Assembly (NCBI GenBank): GCA_012064415.1
Contig: SSNU01000062.1
Location: 427,097 to 491,096 of the forward strand
DNA length: 64,000 nucleotides
Reading direction: 5' to 3'
From: Gyrodactylus bullatarudis
Taxonomy: Eukaryota; Platyhelminthes; Monogenea; Gyrodactylidea; Gyrodactylidae
Shown here in pieces: positions 10,901 through 23,723 of this stretch. Both the position numbers and the translations under genes were made by a program. Below the pieces are notes generated by a model that was not told the DNA's origin, searched no databases, and saw only the letters and a list, made by a program, of their open reading frames with translations. Within the stretch, counting starts at the first letter, position 1; each line of letters begins with the position of its first letter.

Positions 10901-13900
10901 AAAGTAGAAAACGAAAATAAATTGTGGGTGAATATGAACTTTGTATTTTCGTCGATTCTCATCAAGCCAGGGTTGGCTGGGTAGACATTAGAGATAAATG
11001 CTCTGATTGGCCCAAACGAATTTTACACATTTCATTGAATATATTCTGTATAAAAATACATGTCGATGTAGGGTCTGATGAGAACCGACGAAAAGTCAAT
11101 TAAATTAAATTTTTAAAGATAAAAAACAAGGATCATATTCCTTCAACTCACCATGATATCATAGGCATGATAAAAACATATTAAAATGATCAAAATAATT
11201 GTTGAGAAACTAATCAGGCCTCGTAGGGAATTCGAGTAGATTTCCTCCTGTGAATAGAAAACAAATAAAAGATTAGAATTTGTAATCCAATATTTGTATT
11301 TGAAAATATTGTTCCTAACAATAATCCCAACATTACATTACCATTTTTGAAATGGAATGCAATAAACACGAGTTAGATGTGTAATATGATCTTGGTTGGT
11401 AATTCAGAATACACTTACTGTTTTAATAATTTGTGTGAAAACTAGTTCGGCATCTATAAACATAACAAAAATACCAAATAATGCAAAAAAGAGTGAGAAA
11501 TCTGCTAAATGTCGTCGACGCTCAATCAATTTCCGTCTACGTCCCAATTGATGACGGACAACAGCAGTACTTTTGGTCTGAGATTTTCGTGACGTGGAAG
11601 CTCGTATGTTTTCAATTTCAACTTTGGTTACTATAGAACAGAAATAAATACAGATCAGCTCCAATCTACCAAGTAAAATGAATATTGAATATTAAACTTA
11701 TCTAACTTTATTTATCTTGTAAGAAGTAAATTTTATTTCATTTGAGTCAAAATAATGGCTAAATGACCGTGTTTGGATGTTAAAAATACTATTAGTTTGA
11801 TAGTTATTATTTTAATAGAACCTGTACTTATAAAGATTATCTACAATTATTTCGTAAAACGTTCCCACAGGTTCGTCTTATTTGGTAATGGGTAAGCCCA
11901 TGTTGCTGAATGTTACAGCTTACAAAAGAAAGTCTTAGAGCATTTAGAAATAATCCAAGTATACATCTTTGGGAGACATATCCGCGCGTTTCGTCCTCTT
12001 CGGACATGTCATTAGGCCACAATCTGGGATTTAAGCCTAGGACCTCTTGCATTTTAGTCCATTGCATTAGTCCGAAATGATAGTTATTTTATTCATACGT
12101 TAAATTTTAAATCTCAATGTTAGAAAATGATAGCTAACCGATTATAATGCTGGTAGACAGAAAAAGTAACAAAATTTAATGAAAAAATAAATTTTCTTCC
12201 TCATAAATTCTGTGTATTTCCTGATCAATTACAGATGAAGGCTTCTCGTCAAAAATATAATTTAATCACAAATCATTTTTTAAAGTTAACTGATTAGCTT
12301 CAGAATATACTGAACTACATATTATCCAGTAGACTTGGACGAATGATAAAGTTAATCTTCTTTAACATCTTTGCACTAAATATCGTTGCACAATATGTTT
12401 TTATGCTTCTGTAATAAGATGAAAAATTATGAAAATATTCAAACAGTTTTTTTCTAATTTTTTATTCTCATGATTTTAACTTGAATTCAATTATTAATTA
12501 TAATTAATCAATTAATTTCATAATTTTGTTTTATTACAACTGCATGAAAAGATATCTTGAAGCGAAATTCGGTCGGAAGATGTTTATCATATCGATGAGT
12601 GATTGTATGTATCTATTACATAGATGTGAAAATTATTTGGTTTAGTATCATCAAAGATTGAGAGTAATCTCTGCCAGTACGAATAGTAAACCTTATGGAA
12701 AGAAAGTAAGGGATTTCAATGAAATAATTTCTACATCTGATTAGAATAGTTAAGAATTATTAATACAACTCTCTTACACTGTTCATTCAGAATATTAATA
12801 ATATCAATTGAATTTTAAATGATTTCAATTCGAGATTTGCTCCTCTCTCCTTACTAGCGGAAGTCTAAAGATGGGAAAACTTTTTATCAAAAAACACATG
12901 TTGCAAAGATTTATTTAAGTTTCTCATGATTTAGTTTATTTTCAAAACAAAATTATTGATCTCCTTTTATAGAAAAGTTTAATTTCATGTTTTTTCAATT
13001 CCACAACCAGACTATAATTAGACACAGGTTTTTTTCTTTCTTTTCCCTCTAATCTATTATAATATGGAGGGTGGACCTGAATAATAATAATGTGTAATGT
13101 TTTTATCATTTGATCTCATGCCTTTAATCTATTTATACATGTATCGAGGTAAGAAAAAGGGGAAAAATTTGTTTTAATCACTCATTCTCTCAAACATGAT
13201 CGAAATTCTTCTACAACAACAACACTTGGTGTGTCATACATATATAATTATTTAGAGAAAGGATCTTAAATTTCCACGATTCACTATAACATGCATAATG
13301 TATTAAATGTTAGAGAAGAAAGATTATTTTACTAATGAATAGGAGTTTTTTGATGTAAATATCAGTATCACCGAAATCACTGATCAGGAGGTTATCAAAA
13401 GTTTGATCAACTTCTACTTTCTATCTCAGTTTTTTTGATTCATAGTTACAAATCAACAAGAAGTTTCAAACTCAAAGTTCATCGATAAAAATTCAACGCT
13501 AGAACAAACCTTTTGATTTTCGTCTGAATCGAATTGGCGAATGATCGGATGCTCGGCCATCTTTGTCAGGATGATACTTCCTAAGTAAAGCATTATTGCT
13601 GTTTTTTAATTTATTCGTTGGTATAGGCGCTTCATCTTCAATGGGAATAATTTTTTCCCCCGTTAAAGATTCAGTATTTAAAAGAGTACTATTGAACATC
13701 ATTGAAGCTCTACGGATTCTAGCTGGGACGTCATCCCTATCTTGAAATGGCTTTATTGGAAATTGTTGATGAATCGAGTTCTCCGATGGCATCAGGGATG
13801 ACATTCTCCTCGAATGATGGCTGATACTTGATGTAGAATTCTTCAATTGATTTCTCTACAGATAAAAAGAACAGGTTAAGATCAAGTTAATTCGATTTAT

Positions 13901-16900
13901 CAGATTGAATATCTATTTGGATTTCATCCTCATAGCGTCATTGGAGTAGGCTGCATTTTTACATCTCCTCTCTAAACTCTTTTTCTTTAGACGCCTTAAT
14001 CTCATTAATTTTTCAAACTATCATTGTAATCTATCAAACAAAGGAATGGAAAATGTAGAAGAAATAGAAAAGTAATCATCATTCACAATAATGCTCTTCT
14101 ATTCTCCACAGAAGAATAAGACACGAACAAGAGTTTTCTCCACTGTCTGCTTACCAAGTTGGAATTTCTGTTTTTATGTTGTTTGGAACTCACTCTGCCC
14201 AAAAGGAGAATTGCCTCGTTTTCTTCAAGATCATCTTCCTCATTATCGAGTTCCTTGATGAAGCCGAAATCGTTCTTGTTCAATAATTTCCTATTCTGTT
14301 GTTCGACAGGAATGGAATTACTCCGCAACTTTCGCATATCTCCGGTATTCCTCTGCGGACATATCTTGGCCTCCTCATAACCAGAGATCACTTTTGATCC
14401 TGAATAATAAAAGATTAATATAAATTCATTCTTATTAGGGCAAGTCAAATTTTTTCCGAAGAATGTTTTGGCTGCAATGCGAATCTGTTAGAGAATGCCA
14501 TTTATGAAATTCAAATTCGAATTTTTTAATTCTCTGATAATCCAAAATCCCATTTTCCCAAACATCTTCAACAGATCCAAAATTAATCGGAATCTTTAAC
14601 TAGAATATGCAGTGCTGATTAAAATACTTTACGAGCATATTTCTATTTAAAATTGCATTCAAACGGCTGAAAATTTAGATTTTAATCGATTGTAGTAGAA
14701 AAATTCATTGAAAATAGTTGGCGCTAATTCAAAAATCGGCATTTTCGATTCGGGTTATCTAAGAAAAATTTAAAATACATAATAGATACTTTTTTACTTT
14801 GAAAAATTCTCTTTAAAATCTCCGGATGTTAAAAAATTTGCCTATCTCTAATTCCTATACTTTCACTCAATTTTCTATCACATTCCAGACGACCTTAATT
14901 TCTGGTCCAGGAGAGAAAATTCAATAAATGAAAAAGTTGTGTGATTTATTATTAGACAGAATTTATCCAGAAGGAAACACATAAGAAAATTAATTTGATC
15001 AAAGTACAGATGAAAATCCAGTAAAAAATAGGATTGAGTATATATATTACAATCAATAGTTTCATCTTGAATAGTTTTCATGTATAAGTACAGAATCATT
15101 TAATTTTATTATAATAACAGTCGAACTGTTCGATACCTTTTTCATATTTGCTCTGTTGACAAAAGATGAATATGAATATAATAAACTTTATAAAAGTACA
15201 GTTGATAGTTAATAACTATTAGTTATGTATAATATACGTATAACATTCGATCAAAAAATATGAATTATTCCCAGATAATCTCCCGAATCAACAAGTCGTC
15301 TATAAGGAGGAAATATTCCCTCAAAATGTTTTCGAAAGATCTTGAAAAATACTCTTTGAAATCATGTTCGTCAGGCGAAGGTGATATTTTTCTCTCCAGA
15401 CAACTCAAGTAGGCTAGTAGTGTTTAGTACTCAAATCATTTTCCTACGTTATAGTTATTGTCCGTTTTTCCTTCTATTCTCCCACAATTATCAGAAAACA
15501 TGCTTCGAAAAATTACTCAAAATCAATAGTTGAGATTAAAAATTTCATCCTGCCATACTGCTCCGAGGTAGTTCTATTTAGTGGTTATTTTTTAACTACT
15601 AGCTCGCTTGATAACTTTCTGATAATAAAGGCATAGCTATGCAAAATCTATACTCTTGAAAGAAAGTAGTCTCAAGGGAAATTTCTTTCTTTTAGAAATA
15701 AAATCAATCAGGAAAAATATGATCTCAATTTTGTTGAATATGACATAACCCGCTAGCAAATTTGCCAAATATTTCATATTGGTCATCGATAGAACCAATA
15801 GAAATTGAAGGATCTAATAAGCTACAGTAAATCTGGTACAATGTCAGAGAAGAAGCGTTGTCTGAGATTGTTTCTTGCATTTGAATCTTTTGGTTAATGA
15901 AGCGAAAACGCAAGAAATCGAATAATTATTCAGTTGGGAAAGTAATGTATTTTTAATCTCTGCATTACTGAAATAAAAAAAAATTTTATTACAAGAAAAT
16001 AAATCGTATTAGATAAAATACGCAAGAATAACACAAGAACTTATTTGTAGGTGAATGAAAAAGTAATTACCCTAGTTTTGATTGATTAATATTCAATTCA
16101 AAAATATTTTTCTTTTACAGTTGAATCAGTTCCTTATTCCTCACCAGTGTTGGCATTGATAGCTTGGTTAGTAAAAATCTCATTGACTCCATATTTTGGT
16201 AAAATCTATAAAAAGTTTAATGGATATGTTAGATTCTATTTTTTTCTGCACGAATGACTAGCCGCACTAATACTAATGTAGAAGGTTGTAATATCCAAAC
16301 GATATTTTTAATCTAAAGATAACATCGTTCTTCAAGAAACGCAATCAAGATCTATTACTTGATAAATTTCATAGAAAATTTTCGTAGATTCAAGAGACAC
16401 TGAACCCGATAAATGTAATGAAATTGGATTTATTAATTTTTCAGTTTCATTTGTATTGAAAAGTATCAAAACTTTAAAAGGAAGTAATGCTTTCAAATGT
16501 CAATTCATTTTACAACTACAGTTATAAGCTAGATTTTTATTTTTAATAGCAGTGGGAATAGGATCATGCAGAATTCTTATTTTCAGATTGGTTCATAAAA
16601 TTTAAATCTTGCGCCAAAATTTTTAAAACTTGATATCAGTAGACCAACTGCTTTTAATGTTTTTATAAATAAATTTTCTTTTAATTTCCTATCAATTTTA
16701 CCTTAATTTTCACAATACATATATTAATGATAAAAATCAATTTTGTCATTATCTATAACAGGCTGTAGTAAACTAACCAGATACAGTTTTTTACAGAAAT
16801 ATGTAGTTTCCTTTCTGTTTAAGTTTGTAATGAAATTCGGACAGGATTTATTTTTTTCTGGTTCTGAAGGATCCTAAATAGGAATCTGGTACAAATTTGC

Positions 16901-19900
16901 TAAAAAATATTTTTTTAGAACAATAATATTTTCGAACTTAATCAAGAATATTTGATTTAGGTTCCCATCTCATCTGGCTGTTGGTTTCGAAAATATGCCT
17001 AATTTTCACTTTTTGTTTTAAAGAATCTGAACCCGCCTGATGAAGTTCACAGAAATTCGAACCATTTGAAATTTTTGATGCGAAATTAAAAAGTTTAACT
17101 TTTTCTTGAAGATGGCGAGTTTCTCTCAAACCTTATGGCCAAATTCTGATGAAGAACCGTAATATCAGTATTTAATTGCCTTAAATCTTTTAAATAATCA
17201 ATAATTTTGACTCAAATTTTTTGAGCTCAAACGTTGAATATCTGTGAATATTTAAGAATTTTTGAAATTCAAAAATATATATTCTCATCTTAAATTAGGT
17301 TATTGACTCTATTCATGTTAGATCGATTGAGATCATCCCTCTATTTTTTGGACCATGGCTGTGAGTAGACAATTGAAGAACCCTTACCAGTGATTCCCTG
17401 TATGAGTTTTTAAATATCTTTTTTCCCAAGCAACTCGGTGTATGGCGATTGTTCGATGAATATTTTTCTTCAACGAGTCATCTCGAAATTCCCTGTGGAA
17501 GATTGGTTCACCTCTCGGGATTGAGTATGCCTTACCACATTTTAAACACCGCATTAGACTAGTGATTCGGAATGTTTTTATTAAGTTTATTTCTTGGAGT
17601 GTCGCATTTAAGGATAAAATCTTCTGCTAGGTCATGATCAAAAATTGTTCTCAGTAAAGTTCATGTTGGTTATCAGAAAAATGAGAATGCTTGTATAATG
17701 ATTGACACAATTATTTATCAAACTTTCTATTTAGGAAAAGGCTTTTAAAATATAATAATTTAAGGGTGAATTAATTCAGAAATAAGCCCTGTATGGTTAA
17801 GCTTGCTGATTGTACCTCAAGTGAAGTATGGAGCATAGTATTCGGGGATTTGTATATAATCATAGACTCGAATAGACTCAGGTTTTTAGTTGATTCTCAT
17901 TGGCTTACGCGAAACTTCAAAGTAAAAAAAAATTTATACCAGGATCCTAATAGAGCTACTTCAAAGTACAATGTCTATTTATTTATTTATTCAAAAACTG
18001 TGAATATACACAAATGTACACAAATGAATGGAGGTGTAGTTTTACACTACCCAAATACGGCTTCCACCTGTACCTTATTTTGGCCAAGAAATCTTTTTTA
18101 TTCCAACAACCCATACGCTCATTTCATAATGGGCTCCAAAAAAAAGGTATTTACATTCCTCACTAACCGGAGAAAAAATACCGAGTTTTTTGTAAAAGTA
18201 TTTTCATCCTGGCAATCCGAGATTGTACCGGTTGCTTGTAATAGGCGCAAATTTCATGTAGAACACTCAAGTAACTATTATCGTTCGATAAATAGTATCC
18301 ATAAAAACGTCCAATGAAATTTACTCATATCGGGCTCAGGTTTGAGAAGAAAATCCAAGTCTTGTACGGATAATAAATAGTATAGTTACAATGTACAATG
18401 AGATATAGTGTGAGAAATTATCATTTTGTTAGTCAATTTTACTGCCGCATAAAGCAGTATTCAATTTTTGACATATAATCCTTACAACTTTTATGGGATG
18501 GAGTATCATACAAGAATATGAGATGCTTTTGACATCTCACATCTTTCACTCTAATGGCACATAGATCTCCCTAACCTAGCTGCATAGCTATTACATACAT
18601 TTACGTATAAATAACGTATGTATGCATCTGTGAAAATGATCATTCATAGTATAATAGATAGACACGTTGTCCTATCCAAACAACTATAGCTTATATAATA
18701 CATAATATGTACATGGAGTAGAATTTGTAATGATTCCAAACATGTTGACATCAAGGATTAAATCAGTTGATTATATTTGATGATAGATTTTAATACATTT
18801 TTTTCTTCACATTTGTATTCGTGTGAATTTATTTGAAATTACACCTGTAGAGGATTTGAAATGATGATAACTTCCGAATGTTGAGAAGAAGCTTCAATGA
18901 CTATAGATGGAAAAAGGAAACAAGTTTCTATGGTATTTTATTGTTAAAAATTATTTTTAGTAAGTAGAAACAAGCAATTGTATAATTTCCATATTGATTG
19001 ACTGAATTTCCCTGGGCTCAATTAAAAACACTTTCTCCTCGTTATTATTTTTAAAATATTCTCCCTTTTTAAAGATACAGCATAATAAAAATGAAAGAAT
19101 TCGATACAAATAAATTGAAAAAAATAACAAACTAAAACTAATGATGCTTGTGTTTTATTTAGTTGATGATACTCTCTTCAAGATTAAAACATTTTTAACA
19201 AGCAAAATTTATCTTTCCTCCTTCGAGAAGAAAATTTCCTTCGAATCACCAATGGACAAGTACTCGAGAGAATCATAGATAATAGAAGAGAAAAGACATC
19301 TTATCTTTTTTAATTATTTTTTATTTGATCTAGTTATTATTATTATTATGAAATTAATAACACATCTGTGATATTTTTCTCTGAAATTAGAAAAAAACTT
19401 GAGTGATAAAATGAAGAGTTCAAAATCTCATTTCAAAAATTCTATGTAGTAAAAATTCATCGAAAAAAATCTACGATTCGTAAGCATTGAGTTTTCGTTA
19501 ATCTCTGAATTGATATGTACTAAATGTAGGCTTGAAATTAAACTCCACCCAAGTCTACACTTTTTGTACATTATACGCTGTAATAAAAATTCTGATTCTG
19601 AACGAGCATATCATCATCTTTTACAATTTGATAGTGAATGCACGCAAAGTTTTGGACAAATCAATTGTCTCTTTCTCTGTCATTTTTAACAATTGAATCA
19701 ATACCCATCATGACTATGCTATTCATTATCGTGAAAAATGGAATGATTTGATATTTTTGGAAATAGATATATATACTCTGTATCATCAAATATTTGCCAA
19801 ATTTACTCAGGACATCTGTCAGAAAGTATTAAGAATTTTGTATGAAATTTTATTGGGGAAATTGACGATTCTTCATCAAGAGGTAGGCAATTGAATGTAC

Positions 19901-22900
19901 AAAAGACCACATTATCGGATAGATTTTGAAACAATATTTAAAACTCAGTAGGCGAAGAAAGAAATATGAGAGGGGTTTTTGCAGACCAATAGAAAAAACT
20001 GTACTCAACTAAACGATTACAAAACTTAAACAAAGACAAAAATTTCAGTCAAATTATTATAAGACAATCCTCATTTGAATTTTTTTCAAAATTCCTTCAC
20101 GTTAACTGGCTCTATTTCACTAGGGGAAAATTCAATGAGAAATCTACTTTTCATCACTTTTACTCTTATTTAGCATAATCAAATTTCTTTTTTCATAACT
20201 AACGCATAGTTCCAATCTTTCTCCCCAAGGCAATTCAGAGTCTGCTTTTGATATCTGGTAATAAATTTTGTACATTTATATGATGAATATTATCCTGAGA
20301 AGAATAGCATGGGATTTTAATGAAAAATATCTTTCTCTTGCCCAGGATACATTCTAACGTTCAAGTCAAAGTTGAAATTTTTCATTCATTTTCTATTCAA
20401 AAGGAATAGCTATCAGACCATCAGCATTATAAAACTATGAACAAAACGAGTAATTAGAAAGATTTTGTATTTTATCTGTAGACAAAAAAGTTTAAAAATT
20501 ATTTTTTCCACACATTTTTATCAAATATAGAGGTGAATATTTATTGCATACAAGACAATATTAATTCAGATTATTAAAATATTGATTCCTTCTCCTACTA
20601 CAACAAGAACGATGGGAAATGTATGAATTTTCCATTGAAGATTTCCAAAATATCGTAATATACAAAACATGGATCCTTTTCCCTAATTTTGTAAATAAAG
20701 TTAGATTACTAAAAATCCAACCCTTTACCTTGTCCACACGGATTGCATGGAATTGATGTCTGTGGTGTATAAAATCTATACTTTATTTATGGATCAACTA
20801 CGCAGATTAAAAAACATTCACTCCCTTTTTTTATACATGACTAAAAAGTTTCTGATTGTAAATGTGTGCCTATTCTCGGATACTCTCAGATAATATCTAT
20901 TCATTAAAAGTCATAATTAGGCTCTAATTAACAGACATTTGTATAGTTGATTTATAATCTCATGATGCCTGTAATTTGCTAAACATTTTGGAGATAACTC
21001 TCTTGAAATAACTTTTAAATCTTTCACCTCTGTTTTCTACTAGTACTACTGGCTTCTTTTTGTAACTTTTGTGCTGTATTCTAATTTAAATACCTTATCA
21101 CATGGGCTTAATTGACAAATAGAGAATTTTCCAGGATTCAGTCAACATACAATGTGACAAGCTACTAATGATCCCCCTAGTGACATTAGCTATGTCTCCT
21201 ATGAAAAAATGCATCAAATATTTGAATGTTTATCAGTCATACCAACTGTTGAACCAAGTAAAATAAGTTCTATATATTGTACACTAGGCTAGGATGAAAT
21301 TTTTTTTTCTCCGAACAACTCACAGGAGGACTTACTTTTATGATAGAATTTAGTATTCAGATCATGTTTTGCATAATTTTAAAGCGTGAAAGTCATTCTT
21401 CATTATGTCTTTGCCCATTTTTCCCACAATATCCCATGGGCATGATAAAATAACGAAATTAACCCTGAAGCCCCTTTTGATTGAAAATTGAGCGACGATT
21501 TGAAAAATTTTGGATTTTTAAAATCGAATGACATAATGGAGAATCATTTTCGACAAAATAATGCTTAGAATTGATAGTCCTATCAGAAAAGTTGTTCCTA
21601 ATATGAAGGTAAAAATTTTACCCTAGCCTAATATTATATGTTGTATACTATTCAGTTCATTTATAGAAAATTGCTTTAAGTAAAAACTAGGATAAAGTAA
21701 AAATTTACAAATTAATATCAAATATCACAACGTGATCTTAACCAGATACAAATGAATGAGGAAAAATATTAAAAATAATAATTTCCGACTAGAGTAAACA
21801 AAGAAGCTTTCCAGTCTTGACAGAGGGAATAGATTATACCAAACTCAAATAAATGGGATTATCAAAGAGTTTTCTCCCTTTTAAACCTCAGCCTCTAAAG
21901 GCGTAAATTTGAAAAGGTTTCAATAAAAATTAGTTAAAGTAGATTTAATTGGAATATGACCTTCAAAAGGTTTCAAACTAATTCTTTGTTTTCAAAACTA
22001 TATGTAGTTCAATGCTATAAAAATTTATGGATCGTTTTCTATGACCTCAAAATATCTCAAAGTAATAAGACTCTCTGGAATAGAGCAATGTCTTTCATTG
22101 TTCTTCGTACTGTACTTTTGAGGTATGTTAATGTCCTAGAGAGAGGATATTTTGACGCAAATTGAAAATAATGTTGATTATTATAGACTGGTGAAAGAAT
22201 TTCTGTTGAAATTTTATCATAAAAGAAAGAATTTAATTAATAAAATAGAATCATCTGACTATCGCGATAAACTTGTAATTTAATTGCTTGGAAACCTCTT
22301 AGAAATATGGACTGATTTGAAATACAGAAAGAAAGAACGAGGTACATTACATAAATTTTGATCAGAAAGAGAAAAATGAAGGAATTTTTATAATTTCATT
22401 AAAAATAATTTCGAAACAAAAAGATTTGATAAACGCTCTTGAAAACAAAATTTGGAAATTTTTTTTCTCTCGGATTCACAGCGCATTTGTTCAAAATACT
22501 CACAGAAAATCTACAATAACACTCCTTCAATCATTCACTCAAGTGTCCCAAATATGGATTGTTTTCACTCTGAATTAAGTAATTTCTCCTATGAAAAAAT
22601 ATTGATTTCACTCAAGATGGAAGGAAGTTAACTCGTATAGTCCTCAGATATTCTTGGTTCATTAGATTCGTATGTAATCAAGTCGTTACACGCATCAACA
22701 TCAAATTTGTATTTTATTGTAGTTTAATGTTAAATATAGATCAAGTTTCTTAAACTACTACTAGCTAAGGATTGATTAATTAATTAACCAAATATACTCA
22801 CCTCTGCCGATTCCCTTTTCACTAAAATCCAAATTTGAAGATGAATTAGTTGAAAGACTTGATCGATTCAGGTAATTTTGTCGTGTTAACGCTTGAGGTC

Positions 22901-23723
22901 CGGAAACAATCCACTCTTTGTAATGATCCAAATTTTCATCTTCATCTGACTTGTCAATTATTCGAATTCGTAAACATTTCGAACATTCATAATGAGTCTT
23001 GTCGTGAACATCGTGAGAACGATTGAATGAATTTTGTACATCAAGCCTCTTACTATGATTCAATGTTTGATGTGTGAGAAGGGTAAAGTTTGAAGGCGAA
23101 GATTTTCTCTTATTCCGACTATTCATACTCGTGAGATATGCGAACAAATGTTCATTTGAATTATGCAGGCGTTGTGGACAAAATTGATGATATTGCCTGG
23201 ACTCTATTGGTTCCCGATGTGACTGATGATAATTACTAAAGGCATTCAATGTTGACAAGATTAGATTTTTATTCCTACTCGAAATAATATTATTATTTGA
23301 ATGGCCAGATAAGTCACTTTCACTGTTACATCTTAATGAGGGCTGATGAAAGTGTTGATCCTTCAATTTGGTTATCAGTGACTCTGTTGACAAGGTCACG
23401 TTTCGTGGATACAGATCAAAGTTGTCTGTTAACTTTACACTAGTTTTACTATTGTGAATTGTATGCGAGATATTATTTGGATGTAGAATGTCGTCAACAA
23501 GATCAGCAAATTTGCCCTTTGTTCCTCTGTACTCAAACGGCTTCACTGGGGTATTATAATGTTTAGAGTTGATATTGGATAAGGTACAATGTTGTACAAT
23601 ATTGGTGTTATCAGTTATTTGATCATTATTGGTATGACTTGTTGTATTAGTTAACTTTTCCTCGACATCAGCTAATGATGATTGGCTGTCGTCTTCCCAA
23701 CTTCTTCCTATTAAAGATGACAT
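7934..23723 (-). CDS. KCNN: small-conductance calcium-activated potassium channel (SK/KCNN family)
   Basis: Twelve reverse-strand exons close in frame to 964 aa: 22802-23723, 14155-14399, 13510-13855, 11419-11630, 11152-11247, 9790-10140, 8831-8952, 8634-8766, 8464-8574, 8276-8403, 8153-8222 and 7934-8092. Residues 1-540 are a long N-, S- and H-rich cytosolic head. S1 follows [17 protein letters not shown]2 is exon 5, S3-S4 are exon 6 ([22 protein letters not shown]) and S5 is exon 7. The pore in exon 8 carries the selectivity filter SIGYGDIVP, and S6 is [13 protein letters not shown]. The calmodulin-binding region ([44 protein letters not shown]) and a C-terminal coiled coil follow. SK channels open when Ca2+ binds resident calmodulin, and they hyperpolarise excitable cells. 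The intron at 8404-8463 has a GC donor. Exons 1-3 are joined by phase only, so the head is less certain than the core. Confidence 0.9.
10946..11094. mobile_element. 149-bp MITE-like element with 19-bp terminal inverted repeats
   Basis: The ends 10946-10964 (ttttcgtcgattctcatca) and 11076-11094 are inverted repeats matching at 18 of 19 positions. The inner 111 bp has no coding capacity and is slightly less A+T-rich than the surroundings. It lies in the SK-channel intron between exons 5 and 6. No clear target-site duplication is visible. It could also be a chance hairpin, but the length of the match argues against that. Confidence 0.6.
11850..12080 (-). mobile_element. SINE- or retrozyme-like element: tRNA-like head plus decayed hammerhead motif
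   Basis: On the reverse strand, within an SK-channel intron, a G+C-richer patch begins with a Pol III A-box-like stretch (TAATGCAATGG, 12059-12069). It then has a B-box-like stretch (GGCTTAAATCC, 12027-12037) that sits in a T-arm-like hairpin. Next come hammerhead core elements: CTAATGA, then GTCC-GAAGA-GGAC (a stem-loop), then GAAAC, and further on a GTC (11975-11977). The layout resembles SINE-like repeats and retrozymes of animals. An ORF of 76 codons overlaps it but resembles no protein. The element ends are not defined by any visible repeat. Confidence 0.45.
14400..22801 (-). other. 8.4-kb first intron of the SK channel gene
   Basis: Bounded by a strong donor (G|GTGAGT at 22801) and an acceptor at 14400-14401, with matching phase. 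It is far larger than most introns in the window. It contains a plus-strand ORF at 17793-18317 and otherwise only A+T-rich sequence in which I recognise nothing. Confidence 0.5.
17793..18317 (+). other. unexplained 174-codon ORF antisense in an SK intron, possible repeat remnant
   Basis: An ATG-initiated open frame of 174 codons, long for DNA this A+T-rich. The conceptual protein is basic and aromatic-rich and shows no signal peptide, repeats or motif I know. The DNA is less A+T-rich than its surroundings and carries short runs such as tatttatttattt and a doubled gtacacaaatg, which suggests an old transposable-element fragment rather than a host gene. No splice sites to other coding exons are evident. 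I assign no function. Confidence 0.25.

Noticed and set aside
11837..12067. Reverse-strand 76-codon ATG frame
   Set aside because: Coincides with the tRNA-like and hammerhead-like element, which explains the sequence better than a protein does.
15725..15913. Reverse-strand 62-codon frame in the SK first intron
   Set aside because: Reads plausibly as protein but has no homology I know and no clear splice sites; kept only as a possible cryptic exon.
16938..17129. Possible tRNA gene because of a reverse ggttcgaattt near 17045
   Set aside because: No A box, acceptor stem or cloverleaf can be built around it.
18590..18640. Inverted repeat around acatacatttacgtataaataacgtatgtatg
   Set aside because: Arms match imperfectly and the sequence is simple; likely chance in A+T-rich DNA.
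22776..23723. Treating this exon as an independent gene
   Set aside because: A strong donor (AGAG|GTGAGT) and exact phase match to the next SK exon favour it being the channel's N-terminus, though RNA evidence is lacking.
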